From Desulfogranum japonicum DSM 18378 (lineage in GTDB: Bacteria; Desulfobacterota; Desulfobulbia; Desulfobulbales; Desulfobulbaceae): 64,000 nt of DNA. Location: contig NZ_KE386996.1 in the NCBI RefSeq assembly GCF_000429945.1, forward strand, positions 1 to 64,000, written 5' to 3'. Made by a program: the position numbers and the translations under genes. The notes below the pieces were generated by a model that did not search any database, had not been told where the DNA came from, and saw nothing but the letters and a program-made list of their open reading frames with translations. Below are positions 1-8,379 of the stretch, in pieces (the stretch's first letter is position 1; every line of letters starts with the position of its first letter).

Positions 1-2
1 CA

Positions 3-314
3 GATGAAGCCAAAACAGAGAGAGCTAACCTGGTCAATTACCTAAAGAAAAATAAAGATAGAATTGAATATGGCCGGTTGCGGCGAGGAGGCTATCCTCT
101 TGGTAGCGGGGCAATTGAAAGTGCCAATAAGTTCATCAGCAATATTCGACTTAAAAGATCCGGTGCCTGGTGGAAGGTGGACTACGCCAATAATATTTTG
201 AAACTGCGCTGCGCCAAATACAATTCTAAATTTGACTCATTTTTTGATGGATATGAGGAAAAAACCAAAGGTAAAAGAGTCACCAGAGAAAAGAGACTCC
301 GCGTCGTCAAATGA
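3..314 (+). CDS. Transposase, C-terminal fragment (partial at left edge)
   Basis: The frame is open from base 3, so the gene enters from outside the window. About 103 codons are visible. The fragment carries the motif YPLGSGAIESANKFI followed by LKRSGAWW, typical of the C-terminal end of RNase H-like (DDE) transposases of the ISKra4/ISL3 type. The basic tail ends at a TGA at 312-314. The TTG at 78 is not the true start. The exact IS family is not certain from this fragment, and no terminal inverted repeat was recognised downstream. Confidence 0.7.
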   Translation, partial: DEAKTERANLVNYLKKNKDRIEYGRLRRGGYPLGSGAIESANKFISNIRLKRSGAWWKVDYANNILKLRCAKYNSKFDSFFDGYEEKTKGKRVTREKRLRVVK

Positions 315-479
315 TGCCATAGTCATCGGATGCTCCCGTGGAAAAGTGTTTCACAAAAAGAGAGCTTGCTTGTTTCTTCATCTGTAATCTTTTTTAAATC
401 CGAGTTATCAGGGGTGACGAAGAAAACTATGTAACCTGTTAAGACGATAAAAGAAAGTAGACTATTTGCTTGAGTATAG

Positions 480-764
480 GTTATTACCCATGCGATTGCC
501 CTGCCTGAGCAACCTATTTTCTATCCTGTCCTCAATGAAGCTTATGCTAGTGAAATAGCAAGCAAGTGGAATACCAAAGATAGTTTTAGTGACAATGTAG
601 GCTATGTTACAAAGTTCAGAGCTAAAAAGAACTTCTTGAGTAAATACAAAATTGAAGTTGTAGGCGACAAGCAACATGAAGAAATATGGGTTCCTTCGGA
701 AAAACTTGAAGATTTAAATAGCAATATTGTTGGCAAAATAGAAATAATAAATAAATTTAGTTGA
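480..764 (+). pseudogene. Remnant of a small 'ADP-ribosylation/crystallin J1'-type protein
   Basis: The frame after the TAG at 477-479 reads ALPEQPIFYPVLNEAYA, then WNTKDSF, GYVTKF, HEEIWVPSEKLEDLN and a TGA at 762-764. This resembles the C-terminal two thirds of a family of about 120-residue proteins that databases call ADP-ribosylation/crystallin J1. The identification is from memory of family sequences. The N-terminal third is missing and the frame has no ATG, so this is a 5'-truncated, probably dead gene. It lies between a transposase fragment and another broken gene. Confidence 0.5.
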
Positions 765-897
765 CAAGATAATTAATACGGACCGTAAAATATATCGGTT
801 TTGAAAGTTATGGGTAGCGCATAAAGTTCATAAGTATTTTTACTATAACAATTCGCATTTTACGGAAGATTATCACAATGTTAAAGAAGTATAAAAA

Positions 898-1262
898 ATG
901 ATTACTAAATTTTGTGTTAATAATAAAACTGTAACTGTTGTTTTCACTTGGTATGGTTTAGAAAAAATATATGTAGATAAAAAACTTATCCACAAAACTG
1001 GAGTTTTTCATTACGAGGCAGCAGGACTTTTAAGGTAGGTGAAGATGAAATTGAAATTAAAATATCAGTCACGCCGAAAGAGTATTATTGTAAAGCTTAT
1101 AAAAACAATTTCATTCTTATAGAAGAACTCTTCCCTGAATTAAAAGAGAAATTTGATAAAAACAAACAAAAAGGCTTCAATTGGAAAGCCTTTTTCAAGG
1201 CATTATCTATTTGGTTTGTAATTGGTGTGGTGATGATATTCGCTTTTAATTATATGAAATAA
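898..1262 (+). pseudogene. Frameshifted small membrane protein
   Basis: ATG at 898 opens a 46-residue frame (MITKFCVNNKTVTVVFTWYG...) ending at TAG 1036-1038. The next frame carries on the protein without a break in character (TFKVGEDEIEIKI..., from about 1026) and ends at TAA 1260-1262. The second half has a charged stretch and a final hydrophobic helix (ALSIWFVIGVVMIFAF). A single indel near 1024-1030 would restore one protein of about 120 residues with a C-terminal membrane anchor. The family was not recognised. Decay or a sequencing error are both possible. Confidence 0.5.
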
Positions 1263-1306
1263 AATATAACAAGCACATTATACCTTCCGGTATGCCGTTT
1301 TCCATA

Positions 1307-3307
1307 TTATTCTTCAAACTGAGGATGAGAGAGGACCTTGTCCTCAATAGTTGATTTGTCTTCTTCTGTAGTGTTGGGACCGACAGGAGCACTACTTATT
1401 GTAAATTTTTTTAGCCATCTTCTGTCAAGCAGTTCAACACTCTCGTTTGTTTTAATGCCAATATACGCCTTGGTGGTATCTGGTTTCGGACCAGAACAGG
1501 GGCCGAGGGCCACATAAAATCCTGCGGCCAGAAGGGCTGCTCGTATTGCAGTAGAGTTGGAATAAGTAAAAAGCGCGGTGTGGTCTTTACCTGCACTGTT
1601 GCATTTGTCAGCGATTTCCCTGAATGCGTGATAGGTCCATAGGTGGGAATCACTTTTTTGAGAAAACATGTCATACCAGATGATATCAGGAGCCTGTGCA
1701 TTCTCTTTTGTCTTCTGAAAATCGCCTGGTACAAGATGCCAGCTGAACTTTTCATCCTTGCTGGTCCACTCTCCTCTGGCGAGAATGCTAGCCACTGCCT
1801 GGTGGCGTACGTGGGTAAAGAGGGCATAGTTCCGCTTGGCAAGCTTAAGCGAGTCAAGGTCCTTTTCAAAACTTAAAAGCTGAATTTCCGGCAGCGTTGA
1901 TCCCGCATTTTTCATCTCTTCGTAGGCCAGAATAAAGCGCATCGCGTTAAATCCAGCACCGAGTCCTACGTCCCAAATTGTTGTACGATCCTTTTCCAGA
2001 CGAGCGAGAGTTGGTGAGACGTATAGTGTGTCAGCTTCACTGTAGGGATCGTTAATCGAATGAAATTTTTCACCCGTCTGTTCATCAAGAATTGTATGCC
2101 ATCCGTTTGAAGATGTGACGACCCTGAACTTTCCCAGTTTTGAGTGGTCTTTTCTCTTTTTTTTCTTTGGTGCAGTTACCGGGTTATCCCGGTCCTGGAT
2201 GGTTAGCGTCTCTTTTGTTCTGCGGTAATACTCATAAAATGTCCCGTTCAGTATTTCCTGACGCATCTGATCCATGAGCCTTTTGTAAAAGGTCAGGTTA
2301 TGGAGGCCCACAAGCTGTGAGGCCAGATATTCGTCACATTTAACCAGATGGTGCAGATAGGCTCGGGAGTATTTTCTACATGTTTCGCATTCACACTCAT
2401 TATCCAGGGGCCGCTCAGAGAACTTGTGAACACTCCGCCGCAGGTCAATCCTGCCGTGGGATGTCCAGGCAACACCCTGTCTACCCATGGCTGTCGGCAG
2501 AATGCAATCAAACATATCAACTCCCCGGTGAACTGCTTCCAGTAGGTCGATGGGGGTCCCCACACCCATGAGATAGCGTGGCCGGTCAGAGGGTAGGAGG
2601 GATGCGGTTAATTCGGTCAAATCTTTCCGCTCATGGTCTTCTTCGCCGACTGCAAGGCCGCCGATTGCAAAGCCGTCAAAGGGAAGGGATGTGATCTGCC
2701 CAGCGCTCATTTTACGCAACTTTTCATATCTACCGCCCTGTACGATGCCGAAGAGGAACTGCGGCGATTCCTGCCGTGCGGCAAGTGAGCGCTCTGCCCA
2801 GCGGGAGGTGAGCTCTGTTGCGGCAAGGGTCTCTTCGTATGAAGAGGTGGCGTTGACACACTGATCGAGAACCATCATGATATCCGAGCCGATCGCCTTC
2901 TGCACTTCTATGCTTTTTTCAGGGGTAAGGTGTATGAAATTGTTATCAAGATAGCTTTTGAATGTTGCCCCTTCGTCCCGTATGGTAACATCCCGGCTAA
3001 GCGAAAAGACCTGAAAGCCACCTGAGTCTGTGAGCACTGATCCCGGCCACTGCATGAAGTTGTGTATGCCCTTAAAATGGTTAAACACCTCTATTCCCGG
3101 ACGGATGAGAAGGTGATATGTATTAGCAAGGAGCACAGGAAAACCTAAGGCTTCGGCGTCTTCAGTCCTCTGAGCGCGCAGAGCTGCACGTGTTGCAACA
3201 GGCATGAAAACCGGAGTTTTGACTGTGTTGTGGAGGGTTTCATAGGTACAGGCCCTGGCTGCACTGTCTTTGCACGTCCCGTCTATTTTAAAATGTAATC
3301 GCCCCAT
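1307..3307 (-). CDS. tgt: tRNA-guanine transglycosylase fused to an MnmC-like methyltransferase domain
   Basis: This is a 666-residue fusion. Residues 1-370 are a TGT barrel with DSGGFQ (Asp94), the nucleophile region DMFDCILP (264-271) and a zinc site Cys315, Cys317, Cys320, His346 with the usual 26-residue Cys-His spacing. TGT exchanges guanine 34 for preQ1. After a lysine-rich linker (381-390), residues 400-650 hold a Rossmann methyltransferase with WDVGLGAGFNAMRF, like the MnmC1/DUF752 domain that methylates aminomethyl-uridine 34. Oddly, the conserved RNA-contacting TRNARNG segment of standard bacterial TGT reads TAMGRQG here. Both activities would modify the wobble base. The gene stands alone. 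Confidence 0.88.
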   Translation of the reverse strand: MGRLHFKIDGTCKDSAARACTYETLHNTVKTPVFMPVATRAALRAQRTEDAEALGFPVLLANTYHLLIRPGIEVFNHFKGIHNFMQWPGSVLTDSGGFQVFSLSRDVTIRDEGATFKSYLDNNFIHLTPEKSIEVQKAIGSDIMMVLDQCVNATSSYEETLAATELTSRWAERSLAARQESPQFLFGIVQGGRYEKLRKMSAGQITSLPFDGFAIGGLAVGEEDHERKDLTELTASLLPSDRPRYLMGVGTPIDLLEAVHRGVDMFDCILPTAMGRQGVAWTSHGRIDLRRSVHKFSERPLDNECECETCRKYSRAYLHHLVKCDEYLASQLVGLHNLTFYKRLMDQMRQEILNGTFYEYYRRTKETLTIQDRDNPVTAPKKKKRKDHSKLGKFRVVTSSNGWHTILDEQTGEKFHSINDPYSEADTLYVSPTLARLEKDRTTIWDVGLGAGFNAMRFILAYEEMKNAGSTLPEIQLLSFEKDLDSLKLAKRNYALFTHVRHQAVASILARGEWTSKDEKFSWHLVPGDFQKTKENAQAPDIIWYDMFSQKSDSHLWTYHAFREIADKCNSAGKDHTALFTYSNSTAIRAALLAAGFYVALGPCSGPKPDTTKAYIGIKTNESVELLDRRWLKKFTISSAPVGPNTTEEDKSTIEDKVLSHPQFEE

Positions 3308-3404
3308 CTGTGTATTATTTGCGCCTCAAGTTTAGAAATATATTTATCAAGTAAAGTAAACAATGTCATAGCGTCGTTTTCATAAGGAGAAGATTATATT
3401 AAGA

Positions 3405-3530
3405 ATGGCACATAGACGACATGATATTTCAGATAAACTGTGGAAATAATTATCACCACATTGACCAGGCAGTATTCAGCTAAAGCCATCTCGCCAACAA
3501 AAGAAACGGTAGCAGTGTTAGAGGCTTGGT
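3405..3530 (+). pseudogene. IS5-like transposase N-terminal remnant
   Basis: ATG at 3405 reads MAHRRHDISDKLWK, then stop, LSPH, stop, PG. This matches the conserved start of IS5-group transposases (RRHDISDKxWxxIxPHLPG) with two in-frame stops. The remainder of the transposase is not recognisable. The remnant lies just upstream of the TGT-MnmC gene start, on the opposite strand. Confidence 0.45.
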
Positions 3531-3730
3531 TGTAATACAGGTTAGCTGCAAAACAATTCAGTATCCATTGTCACTTAATGTGAGGCCGGTACTATTTGCC
3601 AGTCCCGTATCACTTAATGGGGTCCCTGTGTCGGTTATTGCGGGCCGCTACAGTTACCTGGCATCTTGCAAACTCATACATGACGTCTTATTGTCTCAAA
3701 ACATATAGGACTTACATTGAGGCACTTTAT

Positions 3731-3943
3731 ATGAATATTTCCGCCAGCAGCACATTACATCAACTCAGTAATCTTTCCATCCTGCGATCTGCCAACAAGC
3801 AACCTGAACTTGCCTTAGACCTCATCATGAAGACCATTGATGGACTCCAACCTGGTGGAACGATGCAAAGCGTATCTGAGACAGTTTCACCATCTGCCAC
3901 TGCACCCACTGCAACCGGACAGTTCATAGACATCAAGGTGTGA
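3731..3943 (+). CDS. Small YjfB-like putative motility protein
   Basis: The product is a 70-residue protein starting MNISASSTLHQLSNLSILR and ending in a serine/threonine/proline-rich tail. The N-terminal amphipathic pattern and size resemble the YjfB family (putative motility protein), whose biochemical role is unknown. The ATG at 3731 is chosen because GAGG lies about 9 bases upstream. Longer in-frame readings from 3596 have no such support. It converges with the radical SAM operon. The family assignment rests on pattern only. Confidence 0.5.
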   Translation: MNISASSTLHQLSNLSILRSANKQPELALDLIMKTIDGLQPGGTMQSVSETVSPSATAPTATGQFIDIKV

Positions 3944-3987
3944 CGCCTATAATCTACAGGCAGAATATTTTCCGCGCCCCTCAATGA

Positions 3988-5472
3988 TCATGTGCCTTTC
4001 AGCAGGCTGTTTATTTCATTGCTTATCTTTTTACATCTTTCTTTAGGTGTTTCTTCACAAGAATTATTCTTGTGTTCAGCCTCCTCAATCAATGAACAGC
4101 CCAATTTTACCAGATAATCGTTGATTGCTGTACTCACTGCAGAGTCTTTCTTTTGCCAGTGGATAGGCGAGTCTGGCTTTCCCATGGAACGCAGTACCTG
4201 GTGACAGGCGTAGGTTAACAGGATGGCGACCCATTCAACTGCGGGATCTGAAAAATCAACTTTCGCTTCAAAGCCAAAGAGCCCCTGCTTGTGTAACATG
4301 TGTTTTTCGGCAAATCGGGTGTAGCCGGAGGTTCCGGCTAAAACGATCTGTGAATGGCTCAAAAGGTTGGCGGTTCTATCCAGCCGATTGAGCAGATGGT
4401 TGGCTTGCAGGAAATTGATGTTTTCTTTCAGTGAGTTAAGGTCTGCATCGGGGACGAACATCAAAAAACCTACTTCAGGGTCAATACCGTGGGATCTGCA
4501 GAGTTGTATGGCTTCTGCGGCCTTATCAGGGCCGGATCCCTTATCCATGCCCTTCAGGATATTTTTGGAACCGCTTTCAATGCCCATGAGCAGGCTGTTA
4601 AAACCCGCTTCCACCATATGGGTGAGCAATTCATCATCAAGGTCTTGTGGCCTGGTTTCCATGCCAAAGGTTATCTGGAGTGGTTTGAGCCGCTCCATGA
4701 GATCCAGTATCCTTTTCTTGCCATTTTTGCCTGGGCCGATGAAGTTTGGGTCGCAGAAGTAAAAGGAGGTAATTCCGTGGTCGATGAGTTCCTGCATTTC
4801 GGCGACGATGTTTTCAGGCGATCGGCCACGCCAGAGTGCGCCTTTGTTGTAGAATGATGGGACAGGGCAGAAACTGCAGTGATTATAGCAACCCCGGCTG
4901 GCAAGAATGCTGGCGGTACCGGTAAGTTCGCTCCGTTTGGGAAAGGGGAAAATGTCGGGATTCTTTTCTGGTTTGCGCCTGATATGATGGTTGAGGTTGG
5001 AACGCAGTACAAGGCCTTCAATGGCATCAAGGGCCAGGTTGTTGCAAAGAGACGTGGCCAGTTCAGGCAGGGTGAGCTCAAATTCTCCCACAGCAATGGA
5101 ATCAATGGATGGTGTTTGTTCCAGAATCTCCCTGTATATAAGAGTTGGAAAAAAACCAAAAAGGGTGAGATGACCGCAAAAACCACTTTGTTTCAGATCT
5201 GTGAAAAAATCAAACAGTGCATAACTCTGTTCCCAGAAATAAACAGCATTGACGCATAATACATCTGGATGCAGGTCGAGGATGTTTTCTTTTGTGGATG
5301 AAAATGTGGCCCCAGGTATTGCTTTGTCAAGAAAAGTTGTAGCAAAGCCGGCATGTTCCAGTGCAGCAGAAGCATAGCCACCCATGAGGCAGGACCAGAG
5401 AGGGGTGTTGGCGATATCGTTGAACCTCTCTTTTGAGGGGAGACGAGGGTGTTCAAGTACGACAACTTTCAT
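3988..5472 (-). CDS. B12-binding radical SAM protein, BzaE-like
   Basis: This 494-residue protein has an N-terminal B12-binding Rossmann region (LMGGYASAALEHAGF, then a VGEFELTLPEL segment) and a radical SAM core with the cluster motif RGCYNHCSFCPVPS (CxxxCxxC). It is the last gene of the riboswitch-led operon and overlaps its upstream neighbour by 4 bases (ATGA), so the two are translationally coupled. In the anaerobic bza pathway BzaD and BzaE are B12-binding radical SAM proteins that carry out the last methylations to 5,6-dimethylbenzimidazole. This gene takes the BzaE position by order. The B12/radical SAM class is clear from sequence; the BzaE role is inferred from context. Confidence 0.72.
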   Translation of the reverse strand: MKVVVLEHPRLPSKERFNDIANTPLWSCLMGGYASAALEHAGFATTFLDKAIPGATFSSTKENILDLHPDVLCVNAVYFWEQSYALFDFFTDLKQSGFCGHLTLFGFFPTLIYREILEQTPSIDSIAVGEFELTLPELATSLCNNLALDAIEGLVLRSNLNHHIRRKPEKNPDIFPFPKRSELTGTASILASRGCYNHCSFCPVPSFYNKGALWRGRSPENIVAEMQELIDHGITSFYFCDPNFIGPGKNGKKRILDLMERLKPLQITFGMETRPQDLDDELLTHMVEAGFNSLLMGIESGSKNILKGMDKGSGPDKAAEAIQLCRSHGIDPEVGFLMFVPDADLNSLKENINFLQANHLLNRLDRTANLLSHSQIVLAGTSGYTRFAEKHMLHKQGLFGFEAKVDFSDPAVEWVAILLTYACHQVLRSMGKPDSPIHWQKKDSAVSTAINDYLVKLGCSLIEEAEHKNNSCEETPKERCKKISNEINSLLKGT

Positions 5473-6812
5473 TGTTGCGGCTCCTTATTGTTCTTGTCCT
5501 GCAGGAGCCTGGAAAACACTCCGGCGCTATGGCATCTGGCTTCGAAGTTGTGCAGTACATGGTTGTATTTCTGCGGATTATAGTACACAGGATAGAGCAG
5601 GTCCGTATCGGCAGACAGTTCGCCGTTACGTATAAGCCTGTTGGTTAACGGTGCATCGGGGTAGAGCCGGATAGTGTTGAAAATGACAGCTCCAAGATTG
5701 CCTGACGGATCGTGAATATCAAGAAGCCTATCAAGTACCGTACTGGCTCGGGCAATGGTTTTGTCTGTTTCATCGGGCAGATTGACGAGAAAGTGGCACA
5801 TGGTGAGAATACCTTCGTCTGTTGTTAGCCTGGCAGCACGGAGAATGTCTTCTTCTGTCATTCGTTTGTTCAACAGATTGAGTCCGTAATCTGTCAGCGC
5901 ATCGGCTGAAAAATAGATAGCAATCAATCCTGCCCTTCTTGCCAGGGTAAGGTTTTCCGCAGTAAAATCGTTTTCACGAAAGAAGCCGGTCCAGCCGACG
6001 TTCAACTTACGATTGATGAGCTCTTTGCAGAGTTCCTCAAAATGGTCTCGTGGGCGGTTGACCACGGAATCCGTGAAGTGAAAAAGCTCAATGCCGAAGC
6101 GGGTTTTAAGCATTTCCATTTCATCTACGATGTTTTTCACCGGGCGAAGTCTCATGCAGGCTCCGCCCAGCTTAGGATAGAGACAGTACCCGCACCAGAG
6201 ATCGCAGCCTCTTTTCCCTTCAATGCCGATGGCGGCAACGTAGGAGTTATTGCCGGTATAGGCATCAGGTGGAAAGGCTTCTACATCCATTTCCGGAATG
6301 AGATCCAATGTAATCTTTGGACCGGGCGGATTTTGTCTCACACATTTTCCATCACGCCACAGCAATGATGGAATGTTTGCAGGGCCTATGGAATGTTTCA
6401 AGAGTTCGGGGAAGACAAGTTCACCCTCGCCAACCAGGCCAAAATCAAGTTCGGGAACCTCTTCCATGAGCCTTTTGGCAAGAAGAGAAAAGGCAGGTCC
6501 ACCAACAAGCAACCGTGCTTCGGGTACAAGCTGTTTGCAGAGCAGAGCGGCTGTTTTCAGGCTGGAAAGATAGGATGCATGATGCCCTGCGAGCGGGTCC
6601 AGGTTTCTGAAGGAGAGAAAGATGATATCTGCACCATGTTTTCTGATGGTGGTGTTCAGCGCATCCCATGGGTCATCGCAGAGGTTCATGTCGAGTACCT
6701 GTTTATCGACATCCGCCGGAACAAGCGATGAGAGTCGGGAAAGACCAAGGGGATAGACTCTTTCTTTTGCGCCAAGCTGTGAAGTGGGCAATTGGATCAT
6801 AAGCAGTTTCAT
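5469..6812 (-). CDS. B12-binding radical SAM protein, BzaD-like
   Basis: The 447-residue product opens with MKLLMIQLPTSQLG and a B12-binding domain (RVYPLGLSRLSSLV, then LVGGPAFSLLAKRL). The radical SAM motif is KRGCDLWCGYCLYP (CxxxCxxC). The ATG lies 3 bases after the stop of the methyltransferase gene, whose end (ATGGAGTAG) supplies GGAG as ribosome binding site. By position (after a BzaC-like O-methyltransferase, before a second B12 radical SAM gene, under a cobalamin riboswitch) it matches BzaD, a B12 radical SAM methylase of anaerobic lower-ligand synthesis. A C- or P-methylase of another pathway cannot be excluded. Confidence 0.72.
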   Translation of the reverse strand: MKLLMIQLPTSQLGAKERVYPLGLSRLSSLVPADVDKQVLDMNLCDDPWDALNTTIRKHGADIIFLSFRNLDPLAGHHASYLSSLKTAALLCKQLVPEARLLVGGPAFSLLAKRLMEEVPELDFGLVGEGELVFPELLKHSIGPANIPSLLWRDGKCVRQNPPGPKITLDLIPEMDVEAFPPDAYTGNNSYVAAIGIEGKRGCDLWCGYCLYPKLGGACMRLRPVKNIVDEMEMLKTRFGIELFHFTDSVVNRPRDHFEELCKELINRKLNVGWTGFFRENDFTAENLTLARRAGLIAIYFSADALTDYGLNLLNKRMTEEDILRAARLTTDEGILTMCHFLVNLPDETDKTIARASTVLDRLLDIHDPSGNLGAVIFNTIRLYPDAPLTNRLIRNGELSADTDLLYPVYYNPQKYNHVLHNFEARCHSAGVFSRLLQDKNNKEPQQ

Positions 6813-6815
6813 ATC

Positions 6816-8342
6816 CTACTCCATGAGAATGAGGCCGATGTATGTGACGTATTGTCCCTTTTTCTGCACCGGCTGAAGTGTAATGCCTGCGTTTTCCGCA
6901 GTTGCATAGACATCGATGCCCGAGCCCTCCATGGATGGTCGTGCAAGATGGGGGAGGCGGCACTGGTTGTCTTCGGGGCAGGAGGGGCAGAGATTGCAGG
7001 GGCCTGCACTGAATGAAAAGGCCTTGTGGTATCCCTGTAGAAAGGCATGCTTTTCCAGGGAAAGCAGAGTGTTATGGAAGCTCTTGCCGGGAGGAGTGCC
7101 ACGAACGAGATATGCCCGTGAGTAGCTGTCCAGCAATTCACGGGTCTTGTCATGTTCCATTCCATAAGGCGGACATTGCAGGCCTTTGTTAAATTCCTCG
7201 CAGCCGAATCTGCATTTTTGGCGTGGCCATGGGGCGGTAACGACCTCCGCGGGTGATATTGGCACAACGGAGAGAAGGTCCAGTTGAAGAGCGGCGGCTA
7301 TCAGCGGATCCTGCTGCATATTTAGACTGCCTGCCCGTTTTGCCATTATGATGCCGGTATCGGTCTGCAGGTCTTTCACTCCAACGTTGTCCAGTCCCTC
7401 TTCCTGAAGCCAGTGAAGGAGTGTTTCAGTATCATGACAGGTACCGTTAAAGGTGTTGAGCATCATGTTCACATCATAGAGTGCGCCTTTATGTGGAACT
7501 GAACCGGGGCGATCGGGAAAATAGTCATGGATAAGGAGCAGGCCTTCAGGCTGGAGAAGAGAAACTGCTTTGGCAAAAAGTGGTCTGGCATCTTCGGCAG
7601 AATAGGCATGCAGAAAATTGCTCATGCACACAAGATTGAATTGTCTGTCAAAGTCGTGTGATCTGAAGTCTCCGCTGATGGTTTCTATGTTTTCCCAACT
7701 GCAATCCTGGGGAAAAATCCTGTGCGCCGCCTCGATCACCTCGGGCAGATCACAGAGATATGCCCGCTCTATTGAGGTTGTAGCCAGAATTGCCCGGCAG
7801 ATGGTGCCGCTTCCTCCACCTATATCAAGCATCGATCCGGTGATTTTTTCATTGTCAATCAGCCTGGCAATCTGAGGGGCTTTCTGTCGAATAAGGGTGT
7901 CCATCGCTGCAACATACCGGAAGTTGCGCTCTTCATACGTCAACTCTTCTTCAACCTTCTTTGGCTGACTACTGATGGTTTCTCTTAAGTTCTGCCAGTT
8001 GGCCGCCATATACTGGCGATAAAGGAAAAAATCTCCCATGTAATCGGTTTTACCGGGAATGAGAAATTTTGAGGTTGCCTGAGAGGTATAAAGACACCCC
8101 TCATATGAACCAATAATATGTAGAGAAATCAAAACACGGAGCATGCGGGACAGCATTTCCGGCTCAGATGAAGTGGCCTGGGCCAGCTTCTCGACGGTAT
8201 CAGATCCATTTTCAATATGTTCAAATATTTTGAGCTCAAGAGCCGTAAAGAAAATCTGAGAATACCAGTAGGCAGTGGACAGATCTTCGAAAAATTGAAA
8301 ATCAATTTGTGCCGGGTCCGCAGGGTGAAGCAACTGTGTCAT
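6816..8342 (-). CDS. BzaC-like O-methyltransferase fused to a DUF2284 metal-binding domain
   Basis: The protein has 508 residues. Residues 1-340 form a class I SAM O-methyltransferase of the Methyltransf_2 type: an N-terminal helical dimerisation region (FFTALELKIFEHI), then LDIGGGSGTICRAIL for SAM binding and LLIHDYFPDRPGS. Residues about 345-508 are a cysteine-rich DUF2284-like domain (CRFGCEEFNKGLQCPPYG, then GPCNLCPSC and CRLPHLARPSMEGSGIDV), expected to bind metal or an Fe-S cluster. BzaC methylates the hydroxyl of 5-hydroxybenzimidazole and is normally about 340 residues, so the extra domain is notable. It is followed 3 bases later by the BzaD-like gene. An AAGG lies 10 bases before the ATG. 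Confidence 0.78.
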   Translation of the reverse strand: MTQLLHPADPAQIDFQFFEDLSTAYWYSQIFFTALELKIFEHIENGSDTVEKLAQATSSEPEMLSRMLRVLISLHIIGSYEGCLYTSQATSKFLIPGKTDYMGDFFLYRQYMAANWQNLRETISSQPKKVEEELTYEERNFRYVAAMDTLIRQKAPQIARLIDNEKITGSMLDIGGGSGTICRAILATTSIERAYLCDLPEVIEAAHRIFPQDCSWENIETISGDFRSHDFDRQFNLVCMSNFLHAYSAEDARPLFAKAVSLLQPEGLLLIHDYFPDRPGSVPHKGALYDVNMMLNTFNGTCHDTETLLHWLQEEGLDNVGVKDLQTDTGIIMAKRAGSLNMQQDPLIAAALQLDLLSVVPISPAEVVTAPWPRQKCRFGCEEFNKGLQCPPYGMEHDKTRELLDSYSRAYLVRGTPPGKSFHNTLLSLEKHAFLQGYHKAFSFSAGPCNLCPSCPEDNQCRLPHLARPSMEGSGIDVYATAENAGITLQPVQKKGQYVTYIGLILME

Positions 8343-8379
8343 ACAAGATACCTTGGCAGCATGGAATTTGGCTTTAGTG

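Noticed and set aside
3988-8342. RiPP or other natural-product cluster around the two B12 radical SAM genes
   Set aside because: No precursor peptide, peptidase or exporter is present; the cobalamin riboswitch and the methyltransferase/radical SAM order fit lower-ligand synthesis better.
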